Part shown: piece by piece, positions 49,427 through 57,589 of the stretch
Numbering within the stretch: the stretch's first letter is position 1
Layout of the letters: the number at the start of each line of letters is the position of its first letter
From: Streptomyces sp. WMMB303
GTDB taxonomy: Bacteria; Actinomycetota; Actinomycetes; Streptomycetales; Streptomycetaceae
Direction of reading: 5' to 3'
Length of the DNA: 64,000 nucleotides
Assembly (NCBI RefSeq): GCF_029351045.1
Contig: NZ_JARKIN010000001.1
Span: 3,646,501 to 3,710,500, forward strand
Translations under genes and position numbers: made by a program
Notes under the pieces: generated by a model
Databases searched by the model: none
The model's input: the letters and a program-made list of their open reading frames with translations, nothing else
What the model was told of the DNA's origin: nothing

Positions 49427-49792
49427 AGCGCAGACCCCTGCACCCGAATCACGTGGGTCCGATACGATATGTCCGCGATATAGCTGATCATGAGGCTCCC
49501 AGGGATGATGAGGCCACGAGGGGGGACGTGGCGTGGCGATCATGGTCATAGTTGCCCCGCACAGACCAGCAGCATTCAGCCGCTGATTGAATATGTGATC
49601 AGCTTCTCGCCGGAGACTGAGCCCATGAGGCCGGGTTACGCGGATACGCCCGGCTGTGCGGAGCGTGCGTCGCGGGCATCGCCACTTTGCCCGGCCTCGA
49701 CCCGATCCCCGACACACGCCCGCTTCGCCGTCGGCCGCCTTCCCCGAGTCCGCGGGGAACCGCGCCCCGTCGCCTCGGCAGCCATTACGGGG
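49427..49792 (-). promoter_or_regulatory. Control region upstream of the terpene synthase
   Basis: This 366-nt region includes an AT-rich stretch (ACGATATG and GCGATATAG at about 49461-49483) that is promoter-like on the minus strand, and an inverted repeat GCTGAT-N10-ATCAGC (49582-49603). No open frame in it is convincing. The CGNR gene ends at its far side. Confidence 0.45.
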
Positions 49793-50395
49793 TCAGCCCT
49801 CCACGGAGCGGCGGGCCCGCGCCGCGCGGACCTTGTGCAGGTTGCCGCAGTGCTCCATGGAGCACCAGCGGCGGCGGCCGGGGCGTGAGGTGTCGACGAA
49901 CATCAGTTGGCAGTTCCCGGCGGCACAGGTGCGGACGCGGTGCGCGAAGGGGCCGGTCAGCAGTTCGACCGCGTCCCGGGCGACGGTGGCCAGCAACTGC
50001 GCGCCGCTGGAGGGCGCGGCCCACTGCCGGTCCCCGGCCGGGGTGAGGACGGGAGCCAGCGGCGGCCGGGCCGCGGCCGCGTTGAGGACCTCCAGATCGT
50101 CGGGCGGGTGCGGCTCTCCGCGCGTATGGGTGACGACCACCCGGAACAGTGCATCGCGCAGTCGGCGCGCCTCTGCCGCCTCGGCAGCGGAGATGTCCAG
50201 TAGGGGTGTCGGCGTCAGCCGCGAACGGGCCGCCCAGTCGGCCAGATCGGTCGGCTCGTGCAGGACCTCGTACCGACGGTAGGGGCCCGGGCCGCCGGTG
50301 GTCAGCAGCTCGAGGCACAGCGCGCCGGGGTCGAACCGGTAGGCCGCACCGGAACGGGAGTACAGCGTCAGACCTGTGGCGGCCGGTGCATCCAT
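49793..50395 (-). CDS. CGNR zinc-finger/ABATE-domain regulator
   Basis: A 200-residue protein. The N-terminal ABATE-type domain includes LTDLADWAARS-like helices (EPTDLADWAARSRL) and the C-terminal zinc finger reads CAAGNCQLMFVDTSRPGRRRWCSMEHCGN, with four cysteines and the closing CGN that gives the family its name. Such proteins are presumed transcription regulators. The ATG at 50395 lies within a palindrome shared with the divergent VOC gene, and a minus-strand TATAGT box (50407-50402) is only 7 nt from the start, so the transcript is likely leaderless. It probably controls the VOC gene and itself. Confidence 0.85.
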   Translation of the reverse strand: MDAPAATGLTLYSRSGAAYRFDPGALCLELLTTGGPGPYRRYEVLHEPTDLADWAARSRLTPTPLLDISAAEAAEARRLRDALFRVVVTHTRGEPHPPDDLEVLNAAAARPPLAPVLTPAGDRQWAAPSSGAQLLATVARDAVELLTGPFAHRVRTCAAGNCQLMFVDTSRPGRRRWCSMEHCGNLHKVRAARARRSVEG

Positions 50396-50419
50396 GTAAC
50401 CACTATAATGGGTTACATG
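50393..50419. promoter_or_regulatory. Palindromic bidirectional promoter containing both start codons
   Basis: CATGTAACC (50393-50401) and GGTTACATG (50411-50419) are perfect inverted arms around a 9-bp spacer. The left arm contains the CGNR start codon (CAT) and the right arm the VOC start codon (ATG). The spacer and its borders contain TATAAT (50404-50409) on the plus strand and TATAGT on the minus strand, each about 7-8 nt from its start, so both genes should be leaderless and one dimeric protein could block both. Confidence 0.75.
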
Positions 50420-50869
50420 ACACTGACGTGGAAGTTGGTCATCGACAGCACGAACGCGCCCGCTCTCGCGGACTTCTGGGCCGCGGCGCTGGGTTACGAG
50501 GTGGAGGACCCCAGCGCCCTGATCGAGGAGCTGCTGGCCGCCGGGCACATCGGCGAGGAGGCGGTGACCGAGCACCGCGGCCGCAAGACGTTCCGCGGCT
50601 TCGCGGCGATCCGCCACCCCGAGGACCCGTTCGACGAGGTCAGCGGCGTCGGAGGCGGTCGCCGACTGCTCTTCCAGGACGTGCCGGAGACCAAGTCCGG
50701 CAAGAACCGCCTGCACATCGACGTGCACAGCGGGCCGAACGGCCTCGAGGCACTGGTGGCGCGGCTGGAGGAACTGGGCGCGACCCGGCTCCGCGAGGTC
50801 GACCAGGGGCCCGCCGGACGCTGGTGGGTCCTTGAGGACCCTGAAGGCAACGAGTTCTGCGCGGCATAG
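50417..50869 (+). CDS. VOC (glyoxalase/bleomycin-resistance fold) protein
   Basis: A 150-residue VOC protein. MTLTWKLVIDSTNAPALADFWAAALGY is the standard N-terminal beta-alpha unit, and RLHIDVHSGPNGLEALVARLEELGA then DPEGNEFCAA close the second unit. Actinobacterial members of this type (often annotated glyoxalase-like) have no proven substrate. The ATG at 50417 is preceded by TATAAT 8 nt upstream and no Shine-Dalgarno, so it is probably leaderless. It is divergent from the CGNR regulator, which is the likely controller, and converges with a P450 gene. Confidence 0.88.
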   Translation: MTLTWKLVIDSTNAPALADFWAAALGYEVEDPSALIEELLAAGHIGEEAVTEHRGRKTFRGFAAIRHPEDPFDEVSGVGGGRRLLFQDVPETKSGKNRLHIDVHSGPNGLEALVARLEELGATRLREVDQGPAGRWWVLEDPEGNEFCAA

Positions 50870-50969
50870 AAGGCCGTCGGCTCACGACCGGCGCCACCCG
50901 TCGACCCGGGGGATCCGCGCCGCGGTCCCACCAGGGCCACGCCCGCGGCGCCGGTCAGGCCAGATCAGA

Positions 50970-52190
50970 TCAGGTCAGCAACACCGGGAGCCGCCGGTGA
51001 CCGTGGGCGATCCAGGACGGGACCTGCGGGATGTGCTCGGGTGCTGTGGCCAGGCGCAGGCGGGGGAAGCGTTCGAAGAGCGCCGAGAGGGCGATCCGGC
51101 CCTCCATGCGGGCCAGTGGCGCGCCGAGGCAGAAGTGCACGCCGTGCCCGAACGCGAGGTGCTCCGGCTCGGCCCGGGTGAGGTCGAAGACATGGGCATC
51201 CGGTCCGTGTTTGTCGGGGGAACGGCCGGCGGCGGCGTACGCGGGCAGGATCGCCTCCCCCTCGCGGATGGTGCCGCTCCCGTCCGGCAGCGGGATGTCC
51301 TCGACGGCGAACCGCAGGGGGAGGTTGGCGATGCTCGGAGCCCAGCGCAGGGTCTCCTCGACGACGTCGCTCCAGGTCGCCGAGCCGGCTTGGACCAGAG
51401 CGAGTTGCTCGGGGTGGGTGAGCAGCGCGTGCACGGCGTTTCCGATGAGGTTCACCGTGGTCTCGTGTCCCGCCCCGACCATGGTGAACAGGGTGTCCAG
51501 CAGCTCCTGCTCCGTCAGCCGTGAGCCGTCGTCCTCGTCCCGCGCGGAGACCAGCGCGCTGGTGAGGTCCTCCCCCGGCTGCTCCCGCTTGTGCGCGACC
51601 AGCCGGCGGAAGATCTCGAGCGCGTCCGCCTGGGCGGTCTGCGCTCTCTCCAGGTCGTCGAAGGAGTTCATCATGAGGTCGAAGACCTCTCCCACCGCGC
51701 GTTGGTCGCCCGCCGGGATACCGAAGAGCTCGCAGATGACGGCCATGGGCAACGGATGCGCGAAGGCGGTGCGCAGGTCGACGCTCGCACCCGGGGCCGT
51801 GACCGCCATCTCCTCCAGCAGTTCACCGGTCCGGCACCGGATCGCGGGAGCGAGTGCTTCGATACGGCGGGCGCTGAAGGCGGGAGCCACCAGCCGGCGC
51901 AGCCGCCGGTGGTCGGCTCCGTAGGCGGTGAGCATGCTGCTCTGGCCCACCCACCAACGGGCCCAGCTCTGCCGGTGCTCGCCCCGCCGCCAGGCCGACC
52001 AGTGCTGTTCCGGATCCTTGGAGACCCGGGGGTCGGTCAGCAGTTCCCTCAGCCAGTCGAAGTCGCTGACGGCCCAGGCGCCGATGTCCTCCGGGAGCCG
52101 CACTCGGACGGCGGGACCCCGGGCGCGCAAGCGCTCGGCTTCACCGTGCAGGTCGCTCCCGGTCGGTTCTACGACGAGGTCGTCATCCAC
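50970..52190 (-). CDS. Cytochrome P450 (CYP105/107-like)
   Basis: A 406-residue bacterial class I P450 with all standard motifs: I-helix GAGHETTVNLIGNAV near residue 240, K-helix EETLRW (E-x-x-R intact) near residue 285, and heme loop FGHGVHFCLGAPLARME near residue 350. The GTG start at 52190 lies inside the upstream P450 gene, overlapping it by 22 nt, so the two are translated from one message. It needs ferredoxin partners, none of which are encoded nearby. The substrate is unknown; a macrolide, terpenoid or other secondary metabolite is plausible. It ends about 100 nt from the convergent VOC gene. Confidence 0.92.
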   Translation of the reverse strand: MDDDLVVEPTGSDLHGEAERLRARGPAVRVRLPEDIGAWAVSDFDWLRELLTDPRVSKDPEQHWSAWRRGEHRQSWARWWVGQSSMLTAYGADHRRLRRLVAPAFSARRIEALAPAIRCRTGELLEEMAVTAPGASVDLRTAFAHPLPMAVICELFGIPAGDQRAVGEVFDLMMNSFDDLERAQTAQADALEIFRRLVAHKREQPGEDLTSALVSARDEDDGSRLTEQELLDTLFTMVGAGHETTVNLIGNAVHALLTHPEQLALVQAGSATWSDVVEETLRWAPSIANLPLRFAVEDIPLPDGSGTIREGEAILPAYAAAGRSPDKHGPDAHVFDLTRAEPEHLAFGHGVHFCLGAPLARMEGRIALSALFERFPRLRLATAPEHIPQVPSWIAHGHRRLPVLLT

Positions 52191-53452
52191 GTGGTGGCTC
52201 CCGTGCTGTCGAGGGCGGTAGGGGTGAAACGGACCGGGAGCCGGGTCAGCGCCCGATGGAAGGGCCCGTGCCGCCAGGTGAGATCGCCCGGCGCCACGGT
52301 AAGCTCCAGGTCCGCCAACCAGGCGGTCAGTCGCTCGATTGCGGTGGTCGCGATCAGCAGCGCGGGCCGCTGCGCGGGGCAGGCGTGCACTCCCGCACCC
52401 CAGGCGAGATGGGCGCCGCCGACCGAATGGTCGAGCTGGCCCTGCTCACCGATCGCGGTCCGCCCGTGCTGGGTGTTGGCCGCGGCGTAGGAGACGAGGA
52501 CGAGCTGCCCCTCGGGAACCCAGGTGCCGTGGAAGAGGACGCCGTGCCTGGCGTAGTGGGGCGAGAAGTTGGACATGGGCGGCTCGTTCTGGAGCACGTC
52601 GTGGATCGCGTCACGCGGGGTGAGGGACCCTGCGGTCAGAGTGCTGTAGTAGCGGCTGTCGGAGAGCATCCTGGCCAGCGAGGAACCGATCAAGTTGCCG
52701 GTCGGTTCGTTGCCCGCGCCCAGGCACATCACCAACTGCTCCCTGACCTCGTCGTCGTCGAGGTTCGCCGGGTGATGCAGGAAGCAGGAGGTGATGTCCT
52801 CACCGCGCTGCCGCTTTTTCTCCGCGATGAGTTCGGCGACGTAGGCGTCGAACTCGGCCTTACCGGCCGCGGCCTCCTCTGGCGTCCGGCCCTCCATCAT
52901 CGAGGCCAGCCCGCGCACCAGCCGGCCGCTGGACGCGTCGGAGAGGCCGAACATGCGGTTGAAGACGAGCAGCGGGAGGACGCGCGCGTACTCCCCGATC
53001 AGGTCCGCTTCTCCCCTGGCCCCGAATCGTGCGACGAGGTCGTCTGCGACCTGGCAGACGTGGTCCCGCAGTACGTGCGGTTCGATGCGCTCCAGGCTGT
53101 CCACGACCGCTCCGCGGTAACGGCGGTGCGTGTCCCCGTCGTTGAACAGGACGCTGGCCCGCCACTCCAGCATGGGACGCACCTGGGAGGCGCCCAGCGC
53201 GGTCTCCTGCCAGGGCCGGGGGTCCTTCGCCCACGTCCTGGAGTCGTGCAGCAGCGACAGCGCGGCACGGTAGTCCGTGACCAGGAGTGCGCTCACCCCC
53301 GGAGCGAGTTCCACGGGTGCCAGCGCACCGTACCCGCGCAGCCTGTCGTACACCGTGTAGGGGTCGCGCGCGAAGCTCTCCCCGTGGAGGGGGGTGAGGG
53401 AGGAGTCGGGATCGGTCAGGGGCGCCGGCATCGCGCCGGGCGGGTGGGGCAT
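52169..53452 (-). CDS. Cytochrome P450 lacking ExxR (CYP156-like)
   Basis: A 427-residue P450. The heme loop LAWGAGVHACPAQRPALL (near residue 365) has the thiolate cysteine. The I-helix reads CLGAGNEPTGNLIGSSL, with Pro where Thr is usual. The K-helix region reads AIHDVLQNEPPMSN, so neither the Glu nor the Arg of E-x-x-R is present. Such forms are known among Streptomyces CYP156/157 families; function is uncertain, and the enzyme may not be a classical monooxygenase. The start at 53452 has GGAG about 7 nt upstream. It overlaps the following normal P450 gene by 22 nt, which suggests they work as a pair. Confidence 0.85.
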   Translation of the reverse strand: MPHPPGAMPAPLTDPDSSLTPLHGESFARDPYTVYDRLRGYGALAPVELAPGVSALLVTDYRAALSLLHDSRTWAKDPRPWQETALGASQVRPMLEWRASVLFNDGDTHRRYRGAVVDSLERIEPHVLRDHVCQVADDLVARFGARGEADLIGEYARVLPLLVFNRMFGLSDASSGRLVRGLASMMEGRTPEEAAAGKAEFDAYVAELIAEKKRQRGEDITSCFLHHPANLDDDEVREQLVMCLGAGNEPTGNLIGSSLARMLSDSRYYSTLTAGSLTPRDAIHDVLQNEPPMSNFSPHYARHGVLFHGTWVPEGQLVLVSYAAANTQHGRTAIGEQGQLDHSVGGAHLAWGAGVHACPAQRPALLIATTAIERLTAWLADLELTVAPGDLTWRHGPFHRALTRLPVRFTPTALDSTGATTWMTTSS

Positions 53453-53726
53453 GAGGGAGCTCCAGGGGGCTGCCGGAGGGGGGAACCGGAGAGCTGAGGG
53501 GGGCGCGGCACGGTCTTCGACTGCGCTCGCCCCCTCTCCCCGGTGTCTCGTCGGGCGCCGTGTCCGGCCGTGCCCGGCTGCCGGACCGCCCGGGCTGCGG
53601 TCCCGGCAGGGCCGGACCGCGGGTGTGGCGGGCCGGAACAGCAGCGCGGGCCGGCACGGCGGATGCGCCGGGCCACAGGGGAAGATCGTACTCACGATCG
53701 ACCACCGCCGAACACCCCGAACAGCC

Positions 53727-54677
53727 CTACGAAAGAGGCCAGTTGCGGCCGGAGCCGGTGGGGTGCGTACCCGTCACCCCGCTCACCAGCGAGTACAGCG
53801 AGGTCGTGGCGGTGATGAAGAGGCGATTGCGCTTGGCGCCGCCCCAGGCGATGTTGGCGACCGGCTCCGGCATGTCGAGCCGGCCGATCAGGGTGCCGTC
53901 CGGGTCGTAGCAGTGCACACCGTCGTTCATCGCCGCCGCCCACAGCCGGCCGTCGGCGTCGAAGCGGAGATTGTCGAATCGCGCCCCGGGCCGCTCCGCG
54001 GCATCCGCGAACACCGCGCCCCCGCCGAGCGATCCGTCTTCGCGCACCGGGAAGACCCGGATGCATCCGGCGCGGGTGTCGGAGACGAACAGCTGTCGCT
54101 CGTCCGCCGAGAACACCAGCCCGTTCGGGGCTCCGAAGCCGTCGGCGGCCACCTCCACCCGACCGGTCGCGGGATCGATGCGGTAGACGTGGTTCGCCCC
54201 GATCTCGCTCTCCGCCCGGTGCCCCTCGTAGTCGCTGGTGATGCCGAAGTCCGGGTCGGAGAACCAGATCGCACCGTCCGACGTCACAGCCGCGTCGTTG
54301 GGACTGTTGAGCCGCTTGCCCTGCCAGCGGTCGGCCAGCACCGTGCGGGTCCCGTCGTGCTCGGTCCGGGTCACCCGGCGGTTCCCCTGCTCGCAGGTGA
54401 TCAGGCGGCCCTGCCGGTCGAGGGTGTTGCCGTTGGTGTGGCCGGCCTCGCGGCGGAAGACGCTCACCGCACCCGTCTCCTCGTCCCAGCGGAGCATCCG
54501 GTCGTTCGGAATGTCGCTCCAGACCAGTTGCCGCCAGGCGGGTACGTACACCGGGCCCTCGGCCCAGCGGGAGCCGGTGTGCAGCACCTCCAGCCGCTCG
54601 TCGCCGATCATGCAGCGCCCGGAACGGAAGCGGTCGTCGAAGCACTCGTAGAGCGGGGGCCGTCGTTCGGCGGTCAT
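53727..54677 (-). CDS. SMP-30/gluconolactonase-family protein
   Basis: A 316-residue beta-propeller of the SMP-30/gluconolactonase/LRE-like family. GSRWAEGPVYVPAWRQLVWSDI is the first metal-binding blade (Glu), GHTNGNTLDRQGRLITCEQG and NSPNDAAVTSDGAIWFSDPDFG (Asn, Asp) provide the rest of the calcium/zinc site. Members hydrolyse sugar lactones or related esters. The ATG has GAGGATG upstream. It is divergent from the Lrp regulator with 97 nt between them and lies upstream of the two P450 genes on the same strand, but 274 nt away, so operon membership is uncertain. Confidence 0.88.
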   Translation of the reverse strand: MTAERRPPLYECFDDRFRSGRCMIGDERLEVLHTGSRWAEGPVYVPAWRQLVWSDIPNDRMLRWDEETGAVSVFRREAGHTNGNTLDRQGRLITCEQGNRRVTRTEHDGTRTVLADRWQGKRLNSPNDAAVTSDGAIWFSDPDFGITSDYEGHRAESEIGANHVYRIDPATGRVEVAADGFGAPNGLVFSADERQLFVSDTRAGCIRVFPVREDGSLGGGAVFADAAERPGARFDNLRFDADGRLWAAAMNDGVHCYDPDGTLIGRLDMPEPVANIAWGGAKRNRLFITATTSLYSLVSGVTGTHPTGSGRNWPLS

Positions 54678-54711
54678 GGGAGCATCCTCTCGTGTGACTG
54701 AATACCGTTCG

Positions 54712-54744
54712 GCAATACCTCGCCTTAACAGTATGCTGTATTGC
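54712..54744. promoter_or_regulatory. Inverted repeat between SMP-30 and Lrp genes
   Basis: GCAATAC (54712-54718) and GTATTGC (54738-54744) form a dyad with a 19-bp spacer, and a second small palindrome ACAGTATGCTGT overlaps it. It sits 31 nt before the Lrp start and 35 nt from the SMP-30 start, a typical Lrp/AsnC binding position. Confidence 0.6.
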
Positions 54745-54774
54745 TAGCACAAGAATTCATCGAATGGGAGAGCT

Positions 54775-55218
54775 GTGGATCACATCGACCGCGCCCTGCT
54801 GACCCGACTCCAGCAGGACGCCACGGAGTCCTACGCGGCCCTCGGGGAGGCGGTCGGCCTGTCCCCCGGCGCCACCCACGAACGAGTGCGGAAGCTGCGC
54901 GAACGCGGAGTGATCCGGCGGACCACCGTCGAGGTGGATCCGGCCGCGGTGGGTGGGAACGTACTGGCGTACGTCATGCTCGACTCCACGTCCTGGATGG
55001 GCGACTCCGCACCCGACCTCGCGGCCCTGCCCGAGATCGAGGAGGCCCATGTCATCGCCGGCAGCGCCTCGGTGCTGGTGAAGGTGCGCACCTCGACCAC
55101 CGGAGAGCTGCAGGACGTACTGCGGCGGCTGTACGCGATCGAGGGGGTCAGCGGGACCCAGGCCACCGTGGTCCTGGAGACGTTCTTCGAGCGGCCGGTG
55201 CCCGTGAAGGACGCGTGA
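54775..55218 (+). CDS. Lrp/AsnC-family regulator
   Basis: A 147-residue regulator. MDHIDRALLTRLQQDATESYAALGEAVGLSPGATHERVRKLRERGVI is the helix-turn-helix, and residues about 65-140 the RAM ligand-binding domain (VIAGSASVLVKVRTSTTGELQDVLRRLY). Lrp proteins respond to amino acids. GTG at 54775 with GGGAGAG upstream. It is divergent from the SMP-30 gene and should bind the intervening dyad, regulating itself and the SMP-30 gene (and possibly the P450 genes beyond). Confidence 0.92.
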   Translation: MDHIDRALLTRLQQDATESYAALGEAVGLSPGATHERVRKLRERGVIRRTTVEVDPAAVGGNVLAYVMLDSTSWMGDSAPDLAALPEIEEAHVIAGSASVLVKVRTSTTGELQDVLRRLYAIEGVSGTQATVVLETFFERPVPVKDA

Positions 55219-55357
55219 GCCGTCCGCGCGGCGCCCCGGCTCCCGGGCTCCGCGCCGGTGGCCTCGGCCGACGAGGCGAAGCAGCCGACCACCGGCCCCC
55301 AGGCCCCCGGAGTGCCGTCAGTCCGAGCCGGTGCGCTGCGGCACGGAGCCGGGGATC

Positions 55358-55745
55358 TCAGCCGATGTGGTAACTGTCCCCGTAGATCTTCCAGTCCAGG
55401 GGCGGATCGAGGTCGAGGTTGCCCCGGCGCAGGAAGACGCGCTGTGCGGTCTCGACCCGGCTGGTGTCGCGGTGTGCCTCCTCCTGCTCCATCGCCCGGA
55501 CCCGCGCGTCGAGGAAAGCGTGCAGGTACGTGCTCTCGTCGCCGCCCGCGGCGGGGGGACGCGCCCGGCCCTGAGCGCGCTCGCGGATGCCGCCGAAGCC
55601 CGTTGCTCCGCTTCCGCCGCCGTGCATGACGAAGGCGTCGTAGTAGGCGAACTGCCCCAGCGCCCGCAGCCCGTCGGCCTTGCCCCGTGCGACCGCCGGA
55701 GGCGCTCACGCCGGTCGGCTCGGGCCCGCATGTTCGCGAGATCAG
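55358..55745 (-). pseudogene. GH46 chitosanase remnant (C-terminal part)
   Basis: A 116-codon open stretch (55705-55358) encodes KADGLRALGQFAYYDAFVMHG, FGGIRERA, AGGDESTYLHAFLDAR, DTSRVETAQRVFLRRGNLDL and ends DWKIYGDSYHIG. This matches the C-terminal third of Streptomyces GH46 chitosanases closely (as I recall the N174 enzyme). A TGA (55706-55708) precedes it, and upstream only degenerate similarity (RADRRERL) remains; the N-terminal half with both catalytic acids is gone. So it is a dead gene fragment. It lies next to the secreted ricin-like gene. Confidence 0.85.
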
Positions 55746-55848
55746 CTCCACTTGTCCCCGCCGAGCGGGCAGCCGGGGCGGTCCCGGCTGCCGCGGGCCG
55801 ACAGAGCACCCAAGCGGGACGGAGACCCGTGCTGGGCCGGAATCTTCC

Positions 55849-56412
55849 TCAGGCCCGGTAGAAGTGCCAGCCCTGGCGCTGCGACGGATGGCCGCCCCAC
55901 ATCCGCTTGAGGTCGATGTAGGCGTCCCCTTCGCCGCGAGCGGTCAGCGCCAGGTCCTCATCGCGGTAGGAGACGATGCCGAAATCCGGATCCTGGGGGT
56001 CCGTGCCACGGACGGGGTCCAGGAGCCACCACTGGTCCTTGTTCCGGGTGGAGCAGGCGCGCAGGTAGACGATGCTGTTCTCGCCGTTCTCGTTGGTGGC
56101 GCAGGCTCCCGCGGAGCTCTGCAGTTGGTAGACGGGGCGTCCGTCGGACGTGGCGACGCGGTCGAAGCGCCAGGTGGTCTTCCACTTGGCGGGGGCGGGG
56201 TTGGGGTAGACCTGAATGTAGGTGCCGGCGTTGCCCACGGTGTCGTCCGGAATCATGTAGTTGCCCGTCACTTGGCTGACGGCCGTGAACTCCCCGGCGG
56301 GCACGGCTCGGTCGGTCGAGTCGGCGGCGGCGGGCACCGCTGCCAGGGCGGTACCGGAGAGTGCGGTGACGGCGACGGCTGTCAAGAGACGGCGAGCGGT
56401 ACGGCGCAGCAT
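55849..56412 (-). CDS. Secreted ricin-type beta-trefoil-like protein
   Basis: A 187-residue exported protein. MLRRTARRLLTAVAVTALSG and AAVPAAADS form the signal peptide. The mature part (about 150 residues) has Gln-x-Trp-like repeats and cysteines arranged as in RICIN/beta-trefoil lectins (VYQLQSSAGACATNENGEN, RNKDQWWLLDPVRG). The catalytic part of a toxin is absent, so it is a stand-alone carbohydrate-binding-like protein or an inhibitor. The ATG follows GGAG about 8 nt upstream. It is downstream of the GntR gene on the same strand and upstream of a chitosanase remnant. Confidence 0.65.
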   Translation of the reverse strand: MLRRTARRLLTAVAVTALSGTALAAVPAAADSTDRAVPAGEFTAVSQVTGNYMIPDDTVGNAGTYIQVYPNPAPAKWKTTWRFDRVATSDGRPVYQLQSSAGACATNENGENSIVYLRACSTRNKDQWWLLDPVRGTDPQDPDFGIVSYRDEDLALTARGEGDAYIDLKRMWGGHPSQRQGWHFYRA

Positions 56413-56668
56413 GGTGACTCCAAGGAGCGTTGGTCCACGTACGGTGCGTTGCCGACCCTAGGAGTGGCGCAGGCCGCGGGACAGCGCACCGGAATTCTTC
56501 CTACCGGCCGTTCGAGTCGATCAAGCCAGGGTGTGCACCGTCGGCGGCGCGGCCGGGTCGCGCTCTGCCGGGTCGTGACGTCGTGTTCGGCACACGCCAC
56601 CGGGAACGGGGGGCCGCCGGCCGCCCCCGCCTCGCGACGGGCACACGGCGCCGCGGGCGGGAAGGCGG

Positions 56669-57352
56669 CTACTCCGCCGACGGGCCACGGCGCTCCCACT
56701 GGGTGCGCAGCCGGCCCAGGTGAGCGCGCATGCAGGCCTGCGCCCCCGCAGCGTCGCGGGCCAGTACGAGATCGAGCAGCACCTCGTGCTCCTCGGCGGA
56801 TTCGATGAGCTGGCCACTCTCGGCGAGACCGGCGAGGCCGTAGAGGCGGGAGTGGCTGCGCAGTTGGGCCACGGTCTCCACCAGGCGCCGGTTCCCGGCG
56901 AGTTCGAGCAGGGCCAGGTGGAAGCGGCGGTCGGCCTCCAGGAAGCCGACGAGATCGCCGGCGCGGGCGGCCGCGACTATCTCCTGTGCGACGGGGCGCA
57001 GTTCCTCCAGCCGGGCGGAGTCGGCGCCACGCGCCACCTCCCCGACGGTGGGCACCTCGATCAGCTCGCGGATCCCGATGTACTCGGCCAGATCGCGGCG
57101 CGACAGCTCGGTCACCCGGAAGCCCTTGTTGCGCACGGGCTCCACCATGCCCTCGCGTGTGAGGTCGAGCATGGCCTCGCGTACGGGTGTGGCCGAGACG
57201 CCGAACTCCGCGGCGAGCTGGGGGGCGGAGTACACCGTGCCGGGCCGCAGCCGACCGGCGACCAGCGCGGCACGCAGGGCCTGTGCGACGTGGTCGCGGA
57301 TGCTGAGCCGGTCCGGCACGGCGGGCAGCCTCAGCGGGCGGTCTGCGGTCAT
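56669..57352 (-). CDS. GntR-family regulator (FadR/FCD type)
   Basis: A 227-residue regulator. Residues about 15-80 are the GntR winged helix (LRAALVAGRLRPGTVYSAPQLAAEFGVSATPVREAMLDLTREGMV), followed by the all-helical FCD domain with its metal-binding pattern DRRFHLALLELAGN near residue 145 and EEHEVLLDLVLARD near residue 190. The ATG at 57352 is the start that best fits the family. It is divergent from the collagenase gene with 237 nt between, containing a possible minus-strand TACAAT box (57501-57496). It may control the collagenase gene. The ligand is unknown. Confidence 0.88.
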   Translation of the reverse strand: MTADRPLRLPAVPDRLSIRDHVAQALRAALVAGRLRPGTVYSAPQLAAEFGVSATPVREAMLDLTREGMVEPVRNKGFRVTELSRRDLAEYIGIRELIEVPTVGEVARGADSARLEELRPVAQEIVAAARAGDLVGFLEADRRFHLALLELAGNRRLVETVAQLRSHSRLYGLAGLAESGQLIESAEEHEVLLDLVLARDAAGAQACMRAHLGRLRTQWERRGPSAE

Positions 57353-57589
57353 GGGTGCGCTGCTCCTCGGCGTGCGGGGACGAGCGTGATCGTGCTGGTG
57401 ATCGTGTCGAGTGTAGGGCGAGCGCCGCTCCGCCGGTCCGGCTCCGGGAATCCCGTCGCCGCACGGTCCTTCCCTCATGACATGTGATGTGTGAAATTGT
57501 ACTGAGCCGATTCGACGTGCTCGCGTCAAATCAAGTGGCACGCGCCCCCATCGGATCGGACCGGTGAACACCCCCACAGGAGGCCTCAG

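Noticed and set aside
50940..50990. CAGATCAGATCAGGTCAG repeats as an operator
   Set aside because: They are short imperfect repeats at the 3' end of a P450 gene between two convergent stops, a poor place for an operator.
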